This document shows, in pieces, positions 36,101 to 47,433 of a DNA stretch of 64,000 nt. The notes under the pieces are model-generated. The model saw only the letters and a program-made list of their open reading frames with translations, searched no databases and was not told where the DNA came from. The DNA is from Ulva prolifera (lineage: Eukaryota > Chlorophyta > Ulvophyceae > Ulvales > Ulvaceae). The position numbers were made by a program, and so were the translations under genes. The stretch spans positions 8,960,842 through 9,024,841 of the forward strand of contig CM041197.1 of the NCBI GenBank assembly GCA_023078555.1, in the 5' to 3' direction. Position 1 is the first letter of the stretch, and each line of letters begins with the position of its first letter.

Positions 36101-36780
36101 CGCCGTGTGCGCTGCTTCACGTTCACTCTTGTGTTGCCCAGGCGTGGATGTCGCGTTGGCACTCCGAGCCACCCACTCGCTGGCGCTGCCAGAAGCAGCG
36201 TGGCCGTGCCAACGTAAGCATACATGGGCACGTCTTGTCTGCGCATGATGGCGAACGTGGCAGTGCTGGGACCGATGGCGTCCCGGGCTGCCTCTCGCCC
36301 CAAACAAGCGACACACAGGTGTGTGCACAGGTACTATCACAAACGAATCAGGACACAGTGATTGCATGCAGATACAAAGCGTTCTTCTGTTTGTTTAGAT
36401 GTCATGATCAATGGTCGCTTCAGCTCGATCCATTATTGATGCTGTGACCGTATCGTATGGACCTCCAGGCAGGCAACTCGTCACTGGGCTGCCTTCCACC
36501 AACGTTGCCCGCCCAGCTGCACGCACCTGCGCGGGCACGACATGCACGCCACACAGGGCATCGCAATGTCCGGAAAGCTCCGTTTGCAGCGCAGGAAGTG
36601 ACTGCATCAAGGTGACCCTCCAAATGATACGAGCGCCGAAGCCATCAATGTCACTTCAGCATGAATACAGCAGGCAGAGGGGCGCCTGGCAACTCCCCTG
36701 CAGCATGTGTGCATGGCAAACTCGTCACACCTACAGACTGACTCTTCTGTCGACGGACACAGGACAGGACCCAACGATAA
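33190..36780. other. Intergenic, no gene recognised
   Basis: Beyond the truncated gypsy element I find no conserved frame. A 15-bp unit CGGGAGATCTGGAGT is repeated at 34731-34760. Between 35180 and 35300 the motif TTCTCCCCAA and its complement TTGGGGAG recur, giving a weak dyad. Open frames here carry no recognisable domain. Confidence 0.4.
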
Positions 36781-36784
36781 AAAC

Positions 36785-37050
36785 GGGTCCAATGGGTTGA
36801 GGATGGTATTCAAGGTACCCCCTGTGTTTCAAGAGGTCGTGGGTTCGATTCTGCGTGCGCTTTGGTGAATCAAAACGGCCGTGCGTGACCACCTCGCTTC
36901 GCACAGGAGGATGCCCTGTGTGTTGCGTGCGGTCGTCTGAGGGGGGTTTCCAGGTGGTTTACCCCGTCGGCATATGTGGTCCCGTCAACTCGGAGTTGTC
37001 AACGTCCAATAGGATACGGCTCAGGAAATTCAGATTTACTTCACTTTACA
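36785..37050 (+). repeat. SINE-like dispersed element, copy 2, with B-box
   Basis: The head contains GTGGGTTCGATTC at 36840-36852, which matches the RNA polymerase III B-box consensus (GGTTCGANNC). A clear A box is not found upstream, although TGGTATTCAAGG at 36804 is a poor candidate. The body continues with AAACGGCCGTGCGTGACCAC, GCGGTCGTCTGAGGGGGG and, towards 37030, GTTGTCAACGTCC and a TTTACTTCACTTTAC tail. This is the most complete plus-strand copy. Confidence 0.65.
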
Positions 37051-37226
37051 AATGGCCACGTGTCTGTCCCGGTGTCGATCGGAGTATACTCTATAGCCGC
37101 AGCAGCAGAAACACCCCAGAAACAGGTTGTGTAGGGCGGGGCTAGACGTGAGCGCCTGTCTCTGTGCAGTAGAGGAGCCCAGCACCTCCAACAGCAGAGC
37201 CTGCTCTGCTGCAGCCGGCCGCAAGG

Positions 37227-39685
37227 ATGTGGGGAACCTGCGCCGTGGTCGCGTGGTGCGCCATGGCCACCCTGCTGGCGTCAGCCGCAACGGCAGCCCG
37301 CCTCGACCTGTGGCCCACCAGCACCGGCCCGGCGCATGGCCTCAACGAAAGCCAGACCTATGGGGCCGGTGAGGAGAGAATCGGGTGCGGCGCTGCCCGC
37401 CGTTGCCGACCTCCATCAGCCGCCCGCTCGTGGGGCCACTTTGTGTGGATGCCGCTTGTTGCTACATGTTGGTTGATTTGAGTAGGTGCTCTGCGATGCA
37501 ATGGCCCGACATCTTGTCAAGTGATTGTATTACTTCTGGCAGCGCCGCTGCGGCCGCCGCCGCTCACGCTCGAGAAACGTCTCTGTGTGGTCTCACCTCT
37601 CGCGATGGCATGCCTGACCCTACGTTCGTCAGGTCCCCCAAACCTGTAGCCCTCGCCAGGCCGCGGCGGCCGTGTCTCTTGCAGCCTGAAGCAGCGCACC
37701 GTGATGTCATTCAGCAACGAGGAGGGGCAGCCGCCGAAGCCTCTTGCCGCATTGGCTCCGGGCGTGCTGGCTCGGGCAGCGGCACCTTGCTGCCTGGGCC
37801 CTGGGGCGCATGCGTGCACAGCATGCATGCGTCTATGCAGGCCAGCCTGCTGTGGCCGCCCAGCAGGCTCGGGGTGCTGGTGCGGCACGAAGGCCCTCTA
37901 TGCGGCGCCTGCTGGGCTGCAAAGGTCGTGGTTGGCGACATAGGATGTGCGGGTCACCCTCACACGTGGATGCATGTCACCCTCACAGCGGCCAGCCCAG
38001 ACGCCAGCTCTGTAACGACACACGCGGCCTGGAGAGCTGGCGCTTTCGTGTGTCAGCCGCTGCGCTGGCTCGTGTACAGCCGGCGTAGGCCGCTGCGAGG
38101 CTCTGTCGCCGCTGTGTGCTTGTGGTCTCAGCCCCGAGCTGCTGTTTGAGTTCCTCTCTGTGATGAGATTCGATGAAGGGCACCTCACAGCCGTCTACGC
38201 CTCGGGCGATGCGAGTCGCGCGGTTCAGTCTGCTTTGATGCTCTGCCACGCATTGGCCGGATGCAATGGCCGGCTTGTGGGACTTGGTCATCCCGACTGC
38301 GATGCGAGGCGATGACACCGGGGCGGTGCTGCTGCAGGTGGGACCTCCCTTCGTATGGCATGGTCAGGGTGGCCGCAGGGGCCGCGGAGGGGTACTACTT
38401 CACAGCAGTGTACGACAAGCGCGACGGCGTCAGTGGCTACCTGCGCGCTGAGGAGAACGAGAAGCTGTCGATGGTGTATGAGTGCACGTACAACACCCTC
38501 CTGGACGCGTACCTGATGCTCGGCGTGCCCTTCAAGTATGGCATGGACACAGACATGGGATGGGGGCAGAACTGGTGAGCCTCGCCATCACCACCCCTCT
38601 GCCTCACATGCATGCGAAGTAGAGAAATCTGAATGTCCTCTTGAGGCATTGCCGACTCCGGCAACCGGGGCCGCATCTGGCGAAGGGGTCAGCCACCTGG
38701 ACACGCCCTCAGACGTGCGTGCGCAACTCACAGGGCCTCCTCCTGCGCTGAGAGAGGTGGCCGCGCACGGGTGTTTCGAGTCCCCCGTGCGCACGCAGAG
38801 GTCGACCCCATGCCCTCCAGAAAGAGGGGGCTGCTTGTACACCGTCCACAACCCATTGGACGTGCTGTACGGCAGGCATCGGCTAGGCCACATGCACGGC
38901 CTGCTGGTCGCTTCGGCGCCGTGATGTGCGCGCGCATGTGCATGGACGGCATGGCATGCTGTGCATGGCGGTGGCGGGGACAATGGCTGTTTGGGGGCTG
39001 TTTGGGGGCTGTGGGGCACATCTGACTACGCAGCATCACCAGGTGCATGACCAGGTGCATCACCAGGTGCAAGACCAGGTGCATGCAGGCATCACCAGGT
39101 GCATATGTGTCTGTGCTTGTGGCCGTGCGACGATGCATCGATGCACACACTGGTGGCACTCCAGTGACATGACCACTATACCACGGGGTGCAATGATCCA
39201 GGGGTGTAGCGGTCATGTGTCAGGACCGCCACACCACCTTGCGCCACGCCACACCTCGTCCGGCGTTGTGGCGTGTCCCAATGGAGATCGCTGTATGATC
39301 ATGCATGCAAACAATCTGCTCAACGCAGCTGTTGTGCACCGACGCCTGTGGCCACGTGGTACACGTGCTGACTCTGCAGGCCGGGGTGTGCAGGTCCATC
39401 TCGGTCCACGGGGCGCTGTTCCCGAACGACACCCTCTCAAACGGCGAGCTGCGGCCGGTGGTGCATTACGACGGCGGAGACGCCGTGCTGTGGCGCTTCG
39501 CGGAACACGCGGACGGCGGCTTCACGATGCAGCTCGTCCACAAGTCCAGCAAGCCCGGGGAGGATCTGCGGGGGCCGTACCTCTCCATCCCGGAGGACGT
39601 CGAGGCGCGCGACGACCACTCCAGGTTTGTGTCTGTGACAGAGGATGTGTCCAAGGCGGCGCGTGTCACGGTAGAGTTGCCGTGA
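37227..39685 (+). CDS. Predicted secreted protein of unknown function, about 209 aa
   Basis: The model joins exons 37227-37368, 38379-38574 and 39394-39685 in phase (630 bases). ATG 37227 opens a signal peptide (CAVVAWCAMATLLASAATAA, about residues 4-23). The second exon reads AAEGYYFTAVYDKRDGVSGYL and GVPFKYGMDTDMGWGQNW. The third reads SISVHGALFPNDTLSNGEL, VLWRFAEHADGGFTMQLVHK and SVTEDVSKAARVTVELP before a TGA. Alternating hydrophobic residues suggest a beta-rich fold, perhaps a beta-trefoil, but I recognise no family. The acceptor of exon 2 is the weak point: a phase-2 alternative at 38338 would need another exon before it. Intron 1 is about 1 kb and intron 2 holds a SINE-like copy and a minisatellite. 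Confidence 0.5.
38620..38815 (-). repeat. SINE-like dispersed element, copy 3, inside an intron
   Basis: Block order matches copies 1 and 2 on the minus strand: a B-box remnant (GGGGTCGACCTCTGCG), GGACTCGAAACACCCGTGCG, GGCCACCTCTCTCAGCGCAG, GAGTTGCGCACGCACGTCTG and a tail with GGAGTCGGCAATGCC. It lies in the second intron of the predicted secreted-protein gene. Confidence 0.6.
39034..39102 (+). repeat. 12-bp minisatellite in an intron
   Basis: Units CATCACCAGGTG, CATGACCAGGTG, CATCACCAGGTG, CAAGACCAGGTG and, after a short break, CATCACCAGGTG again stand in tandem within the second intron of the gene at 37227-39685. Confidence 0.75.
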
Positions 39686-39689
39686 GGCC

Positions 39690-42600
39690 GGGGGCCCGCC
39701 GCAGACGGCCTCCTTGAGTGCGCTGCAGTGATTGTCTGCATACTTGGCAAAGCGGGCGGAAGTGAAGGAATTCTGGCAAGTCGTCGTGGCCACATGCGTC
39801 AACCTGTCATGGGGTCGACCCGGGCTCCTGTTTGGGCTCGTGTTTGGGCTGGCATGTGTGAAGTACAGCTGGGCGTACTCAGCCAGGCAGCCGGCCGTGT
39901 GCATCGCCGGGGCGTCTCTGCATCGGAGCCACTGCATGACTCGGGCCGCAGTGCGGATGACCTCTGTGACGGCTCAGCACAAGGATCTCGCTGCAAATTC
40001 TTGTGGGTTCTGACATACGCAGTCTCAGGCACTCGTGGCGGCTCATCTGTCTGCATGCTTGACATGCATGCTTGCGTGTATGTGGCTCGAACATGCGAGA
40101 CTGGCTTGCGCAGGTGCATACGAGAGTGGCCACACTTGAGCGTGAGTTCATGGCCGTCCAGATTGCAAACGGTATGCATGGGCGCGGCCTCGGAGTGGTG
40201 CGTGGATCAGGCCCACTATCCTGTTCAGCGGCCAGTTATGGCATCTGCTCTGAAGTATTGCAGAGTATTGCAGCTTTGTCAAAATTCTGCACGCTCAATG
40301 GCTGTAGCAGCTGGTAAGCGAGCTCTTCGTTTTAGTGCACGGTCGATTGCCTGCTGCAGGCAAGCTTGAGCAGCAGCAAGTAGCAGCTGGTTGTCGGAGT
40401 GCTAGCTGGAACGTCCCCAAAGTGACTGTCCGCCAGCTCATGCAGAACCTCTTTCACGCCACAGTGTTTGCATATATTGGTGGTGCTGGCATTCTTGTGA
40501 GGGCATCGTTGCCTCAGGTGGCAAGGAGCTTTGCACCATCAGGCCACGTGCTACAAAAATACTGTAACAGCCATGCCAGCTATACTTCGCATGATGCTTA
40601 GAAGCCTCGTCGTAGCCAGCATGGCGCCAGTGAACACCTGGCACGCAGATTCATGCCTGCATCCGTGCCTGCATTGGCACTGAGGTAGCACAGGTAATGG
40701 ACTGGAGGCAAGCACCTGACTCCGTGAACGCTCATGGCTGTGGCACTGGTCTATCAACCACCTGCCACGAAGAGTCATATGATCAATGACTGTTATGAGA
40801 TTAGTCAAGTCGGGTGTGTATCTTGTGGGAGGTTCTGCAGTTGCAGGGCCTGGGAGGTACACTGGCACAAGGGGTATTTCAAAGACACACGGGTGCTAGC
40901 AGAGCCAAAGTGCCTTGGTCAACGGGAATTCAGGCCCCATAAGATGGCGTTATACTGGCATGACGTGTCCGAAGCTATTTGCGCTCCTTCTCCCCCCAAC
41001 GTTGGGGTATGTGCTCCTGAGACAGCCAGGCTGTGGTGTCTGATGAATTCTTTATTGCCAGGACAAAGCGCATGGTACTTGGCTCGAAGACTTGTAAGGC
41101 GCCTTGTCATGTTGCTTGTATTTAGATCCCAGTACATTGCGTCACTGAGCACTGTGTCTTACGCATTCGTGCCTGCGCCATCGCCTGGCTACCGGCGATG
41201 CTCCATCGTGTAAGCGGCCGCGGACGACAAGGAAGATGCTACCCGAGCGACATCTGCCCATCGGGAAGAGAAGTCTCGACAGCAGTACCAATCGCGATTC
41301 GGGTGGTGCAAGTGCATAGTGGCCACTTGGTGGTCTTCTGTCGTTTGTACGTCGGCTGTCTGTCTCAGAAATATGCGCTGCGGCCTGCCTCCCGAGTCTG
41401 CACTTTGTCTATGCAACAGTGCGCAAGGTGTGGGCCGAGGGGTTCTGTATACACCGCGTCCAGCTTTCGGCAACAGCATAGGCGTCAAGTCGGTGTATCT
41501 TCAAGATCTGCAACAAGTCACTGACGTTCACCTGTCGTCAGTGACTTGTTGCAGATCTTGAAGGGCTGCCGGTATGCGATCCACCGCCTTGCCGGGCCGC
41601 TGACGGCAAAGGTGGAAATGTTGGTATATGTGATGACGCGAGCGTGCTCACTGCGCATTGCTGACATGCAACGATGCAATGTCCAGGCCGTCATATACAA
41701 GCAGCTCTGACGACAGCCCCAGCCGGGAAATTAAACTTGCATGCAGCTGCATTTGTGTGGACCAAATTTTCGTTCTCGTGGGCCCCACGTAGACAGCTTC
41801 TGTCGCGTCACCGCGTCCGCATTTAGTCATGCGATCGATCAGGCCGGCATGCACCTGCAACGGCATCTCGTGTCCCCGACGTCAACCCGAGTTTGATGGC
41901 CGTGGAGCATGACCAGACAGAGTCACAGCGATATAGCAGACACGACAGAGAGTCGCACTGCTTGACAATTTCTGTCTCTGTATACCGCTCAAGGCGTGCG
42001 CGTTGTTGCACGGATTGCTCGAGATCTAGATCAACACCAATTCACTCCTTTGTGAGGTTCCCATTTCCAGTGAAGCCGACATCAGGCAAGCTCGACACAC
42101 AATTTCAGGCTCAACTGTTCCAGAGTGTGTCTTGAGGTCGCTGTGGCATATATCTGTGGCATGATCATGAGACATGGGTACGACTCGCGACTCGAGCTCG
42201 TCGCTGCCAGTGGGGGCGTGCGTGCGTGTGACGCTACTGCAGAGTGAGTTTGCGTGTGTAAACTGTTCCGGGAGGACCTCTTGTGTCGAATTTGGCTGTG
42301 CAGACCCGCTCACTGTTCTGTACCGCATCTTCCTGCGATTGACCAAGGGCCTGTGAGCAGTTACAATTTGCTTGCGCTGTGGACTGTACATGTGCCGCAT
42401 GCCTCAGACCTGGTGCACCTACTTGCATCGTATCAGAGTATGTTTTCATTACGTGCGAATCACATTGCACAGTCGTTGGCGCCAGGGCCTGTAGGTCGCG
42501 ACGCATTGCCACATTCACGCTGTGCAGCGCAAGCATACCTCCCGCGCAGCACCGCATATTCAGCCCGCATATGAGCGTGCCTTTTTTCTGTGAATGTATG

Positions 42601-42857
42601 TGACTACCGAAAGCCGTATGTGGCTCTGCCGTTCTACGCAGTGCAACGCCGCAGCGCGTGTGAAGTACATGTGACCTCACGTCCTCAACACCATGCAGCT
42701 TCCGCGGTGCGTAGGCAACGTTGCGCCCAGACAGGCAACCATCACCTGTAGCCTTACTGCAAGCGACGTGGAGCTCTCTGCGCGAGTCGTGCCCGCTCAC
42801 CATCGGCAGTGCAAGGCCTAGGCGAGCAGCCTGCCCATCCGCACCCGCCGCGGAAGC
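39690..42857. other. Intergenic with one perfect hairpin
   Basis: No gene is recognised. The only structure I can support is the perfect inverted repeat at 41499-41563. Composition is mixed and the open frames are short or shadow each other. Confidence 0.4.
41499..41563. repeat. Perfect 28-bp inverted repeat with a 9-base loop
   Basis: The left arm 41499-41526 (CTTCAAGATCTGCAACAAGT...) is the exact complement of 41536-41563, separated by TTCACCTGT. Transcribed either way it would fold into an unbroken 28-bp stem. It is intergenic, with no terminator-like T run. It could be a small-RNA precursor, a foldback transposon relic or a cloning or assembly snap-back. Confidence 0.9.
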
Positions 42858-45800
42858 ATGAGCCTCGACACACCCGGCCTCCTCGTGGCCTCCGCAAGCG
42901 AGAGCAGCCTCCGCCGGACGCCCAACTCACGGCGCCCGCCGCCTCGCAAAGCGCCCCTGCACTTCTCCCAGGCTTACCGCAAGCAATCACGATCCCAGGC
43001 TGGAAATGGGTCCAGCGTCACGATGGCAATCGCTAGCTGCCTCATCGCCTGCATCGTCCTCGTCGGAATCGCGCTCATGTCCGGCGTCATCGACGCGCCC
43101 GCCATGCGCAAGGAGCCCGCCAGCACGGAGGGCGCGCGCGCGTTTGGCACCGAGATGGGCACGATGGAGGCCGTCGGGGACGAGTACCGGCTCAGCGGCG
43201 GCCTCGGCGCGATGCAGGCGGGCACGGGCGCGACGCTACAGGAGGCCGGGGCCGCCGCGGCCGCGCCACACACCCTCGTCCTCTACATCTTCAGCAACAC
43301 CGACCCGCAATACTACGGCAACCTCGTGTACTTTGTGAAGCACGGCCTCCCCGGCTGCCCCGCGTGCGAGTACATCATCGTCATCAACCAGGACGCCGGC
43401 ACCGCGGTGCGCGCCGCGGCGCCACATGCATGCTCTACCCGCACGCCCACCCCGTGTCACCGACACACTGCTGTGATGCTCTGCGGCGAAGAGGGCACGA
43501 GGCTATGTGAACGGATGTAGCAGCAGAATCAGGCTACACGCCACCAGCCACACTGCAGCAGCGCCCCGCACATGCATGCCCTCGTCCGGCAGGACCGGCA
43601 CGCGTCGCCGGTGCTGTCCTGTATAAAAAGCTGGTCTACACAGCAGGCGTGCAGTGCAAGCAGCCCCTCCGAATCTGCCCTTGTAGTGTAAGGCAAACCT
43701 GAATTTACTAAGCCTTGTCTAGAAGAGGACATTGACAACTCCGGTGACCGGGGCGACATCCAAAAGTGTGGCACAGCAGCCGTGCTGTGCGTGCCGGCGT
43801 GTGTCCTCGCCAAGGCGGTGGTTTGTAGGAAGTGGAGCTACCGGAGCTGCCGCCGAATGCGCGGTACCTGCACCACCCGAACCAGTGCTACGACTGGGGC
43901 ACGTTCGGCTGGGTGCTCAAGACGGAAGACATCGACACGACCGCGTACAAGCACTTCATCTTCCTCAACTCCTCTGTTCGCGGGCCCTTCCTGCCGCCGT
44001 ACCTGCAGGTGTGCCGGCATATGCTCCCCCCGCACATGGCCGCACTGCAATTGCATGCATATGCCAGGGCGCGTGGCGAGCAGTAGTGCGAGTTGGAATG
44101 ACTGCATGCATTCCAGGGCGCCCTCTGTGCTGCACTGAGTAGGATGCTGTTCTCCGCCCCCATGCGGGCCCGCACCCCTGGCCTGCGAGCCCTGGCACAT
44201 GGTGGCAGCGCACCGAGCGGATGCACCACCATGGACAAGTAAAATGGAAGACGCAAGAAGATTGTGTGCCAGAGCACCAATGCATTCTTCAACGCGACGG
44301 GCGTCGTTGCAGCGATCGGGAGTCGCGTCAAGCCCACGCCCGCATGCAGGACAAGGTGCACTTCACGGACGCGATGACGAGCAAGCTCGTGGGCGACGTC
44401 AAGATGGTCGGCCCGACGATCAACTGCGAGGGCACCGCGACCCTCGACTCCGGGGAGCGCCGCAACAACCCCCACGTGCAGTCGTTCGCCGTCGCGACCG
44501 ACGCCATCGGCATGGAGCTGCTCGTGCGTGACGGCAAGGTCTTTGGCTGCTACGACGCCTTCCAGGAGACCATCTACCACAGCGAGCTCGGCGCCTCCGC
44601 CGTCATCCTCGAGGCCGGCTACAATCTCGACAGCTTCATGGTGCGCCGCGCCGCACTGTGCACACTGCGGCACGCGCTGCAGCTGACAGTGGGTTCGGGT
44701 GGGGTCGGGATCTCATGAGTTGATGCTGATCTCTCGCATGTCTTCTGGAGGCATTGCCTTGCAGTGTGATTTTGTGTCCTGCCATGCACTGGGCTGTCGG
44801 TGTTTGTTCTGCATCGGCGACACACGCGCAGTCGCAGCCCGGGGCCGTGAGCGAGCACCCACACGGGAAAAAAATGTAGGTTCGTTCCACTCGCAATGGC
44901 CTGTGGAATGCCTCGCTAGTGAAGCGTGAATCGGTCCAGGCTCTGACGTCATGTTTATCCCTCAAAGAGGGACACAGTGCTGGGTGACATGGAGCATGGC
45001 AGAGCGCCGGGGCAGGGGCGATGAGTGGCTGTGGTGTGCTGAGTGGCTGTGGTGTGCTGAGTGGCTGTGGTGTGCTGAGTGGCTGTGGTGTGCAGGGGCG
45101 GTACCAGGGCGTCGACTGGCGGGACCCCGCTGTGTGGGGGTGCAACGCGGGGGAGAACCCGTTCAACTACGCACGCGTCGACGGCATCACCCTCGCGCCG
45201 ATGGAGGTCATGTTTGTCAAGGTCAAGCACAACATGGTCCTCCTGAACTACCCCTCGGCGATCGCGGCCGTGGCGTACGACGACTGGATGAACCACACCA
45301 CTGCCGTGCGCCCCCGCCCGCCGCCTGCCTGCCTGCCATGATGCATGAGTTTACGCATATCAAGGCTTGTGGGGGCCCCGAGCGGCGTGGGCCGCCCAGC
45401 CTGCTGCAGGTATCTGCGTCTAGATGTCGTACAGGCGGCAGTGGCCAGCGGTGACGGCTCGGCGTGTGCGTGCAGGGCACGCAGCCGGTGCTGCAGAGTG
45501 TCCTCGGCGAGCAGGCGTGGGAGTTCCGGGCGCCGTTCATCCTCGAGATGGCGGCGATCGGCCCGGACTGCTTCGACTGCGAATACTACCAGGAGACCAA
45601 CCCTGACCTCGCGGGAATGAGCTGCTGGTCGGCCTTCTCCCACTTCATCAACTACGGCCAGTTCGAGATGCGCTCACACCGGTGCGCGCGCCCCCGTACT
45701 CCACTGCGCTCGCTGCCACAGACAGTGTCACCCTGAGGGGAAAACCCTACCCTGCAAACCACCCAGTGCTGCCTGGCGCGGCTGATGCCACTGTGGCACC

Positions 45801-46140
45801 TGTCCTGCAGGGTGCTCTGGGTGTGCTCCTGTGGGTGGTGACGTCCGGCTGAAGCTTGTGGGGCTACGCGTGCAGGTTCACATGCGACACCTCACTCACG
45901 GACAAAGCGGTGCCGTACATGCCGGCGGAGGACGGCAGCCCGTGGCCGCGGCTGACGACGTCCGGTTGCAGCGGCTGCGCGGCGGCGGCGGGCGCGGCGG
46001 AGGAGGAGGCGGCGCTGCGCGCTCAGCTGGCACAGCACGAGGAGGAGCTGCAGGCGCTGCGCGCCGAGATCGCCGCGCTGACCGACACGACGCTGGATCG
46101 CGACGGCGGCGGCGGCAGTGGCGGCGAGGAGGGTGGCTAG
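42858..46140 (+). CDS. Type II membrane glycosyltransferase-like protein, six exons, 566 aa
   Basis: Exons 42858-43406, 43829-44008, 44350-44640, 45096-45305, 45476-45681 and 45876-46140 join in phase (1701 bases); four of the five donors are GTGCGC. A basic cytoplasmic tail of about 55 residues precedes a single hydrophobic anchor (MAIASCLIACIVLVGIALM, about 56-74). The lumenal part has motifs I know only from uncharacterised algal and microbial glycosyltransferase-like proteins: HTLVLYIFSNTDPQYYGNL, NQCYDWGTFGWVL, FIFLNSSVRGPFLPPYL, KMVGPTINCEG, HVQSFAVATDAIG and YNLDSFM, then DGITLAPMEVMFVK. Near the end EYYQETNPDLAGMSCW...HFINYGQFEMRSHR resembles a repeat common in such proteins; the last 60 residues are a coiled coil and Gly tail. 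A Golgi role in glycan synthesis is inferred. No DxD is singled out. Confidence 0.75.
43690..43760 (-). repeat. SINE-like dispersed element, tail fragment, in an intron
   Basis: Only the tail block is present (TTTACTAAGCC, ACATTGACAACTCCGGTGAC on the plus strand), matching the tails of the copies at 20820 and 49893. It sits in the first intron of the gene at 42858-46140. Confidence 0.5.
45023..45094 (+). repeat. 18-bp minisatellite (4 units) that ends at a 3' splice site
   Basis: Four units of GAGTGGCTGTGGTGTGCT occupy 45023-45094; the last differs only in its final base (A for T), which makes TGCAG with the next G. That AG is the acceptor of the exon starting at 45096. No other AG lies inside the array outside the unit boundary GAG. 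Confidence 0.85.
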
Positions 46141-47433
46141 AGGGATGTGGGAGTCCACGTGTGTGCTGGCGCATCATAGCCTCTACCACGGAGGCACGGC
46201 TGCGCTGTTATTTTGAGGAGGGGCGGCGGCACATGCGTAGCATGGGCCGCATTCTATTTTCTGATGATTCGGGAGGGGGAGGGAGTTGACTGCGGCGGGG
46301 CATGCATGTCCGGGGCTGCACCGGCGGCGCCTGCGCATTCCGTGCTATGCAATGGTGACAGCATTGCCAGCCATGCCCACTGCTGATGAGATTACATCAC
46401 TTTTGTGTGCTCCAATTTCCGATTTTCAACACCTTCCGGATTAACAGACTGACGTGATTTTCACTTTTCGGGCAGCTCCTGTGGGAAACCTCGAAGCAAC
46501 ACGTGATGTTGCGAGACAGAGATGATGACCATGGGTGAGGCATGGTCGCGGCTGCACGGCAGGGCGCCACTCGGCTGCGCATGCCAGCCACGGCCTCTGC
46601 CCAGCCAAGCGGTGTATTGCAAGGTGTAATCTACTCAACAACCGAGATGGTGATATCCACTGTTCTACGTCAGAGTGGCTTGTTCCACGCCGTGCAGCGG
46701 TGATGCCACCTGTCTGCCATGCCTGTGCTCCATGCTTCAGCTTGGCCTCAGTCCGATTCATGGGTTGATATGAGCCTGACTCGTGGCGGCACATTTTGAG
46801 ATGTTTTGCGATGAGGAGATTCCATGTATCCCACGCATGACAGCATCAACAGAGCTGCGTTCTGATGCGACTGGGGAACTCACGCGGTGAGTTATGGATT
46901 CACGCCGGCATGCTGCAGCAAGCCATGGATGGTCTTGAAGAGGCTTTGAACTCTGCTGGATGGACAAAATACCAATTACACAGCATGAATGAGCGGTGAA
47001 GGCTTGTGGTGCATCTTGTGCTGGCAGCAGTCACATCTGGCACATTCCTGGCAGCATGTCACCTACCAATGCATTCAGTCGCTGCAATGGCTTTGTGCAG
47101 GCTTCTATCGATTGTGAACAGACGTCTTCAGGAGCAAGCACTCGGGGGATGTTCCTACACACGGGCATGCATGAGCGTGATACATGCATGAGCGTGCAGC
47201 AGTGCTTGCATATGCTGCAGTGCTTACAGAGTCTGCCACATCTGCAAAACACAGCAGTAACATAACGCACACGCTCTATCAGCTTACTAGCAAGCATCTA
47301 CCTGCGCTGCACATCACAGGGCACTGAGATCGCCTCGCCTCCACGCGAGGCTCTGCAGCGCCTACTGCAGCGTAGCTAAGAAACAGCCCCCCCCCCCCTT
47401 CCCAGGCCGCCCCAACCACCCCCGCCCTTCTTA
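46141..47433. other. Intergenic, convergent gene ends
   Basis: The glycosyltransferase-like gene ends rightwards at 46140 and TAM41 ends leftwards at 47434, so this is a shared 3' region. No gene or repeat is recognised. A run of ten C lies at about 47388. Confidence 0.4.
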
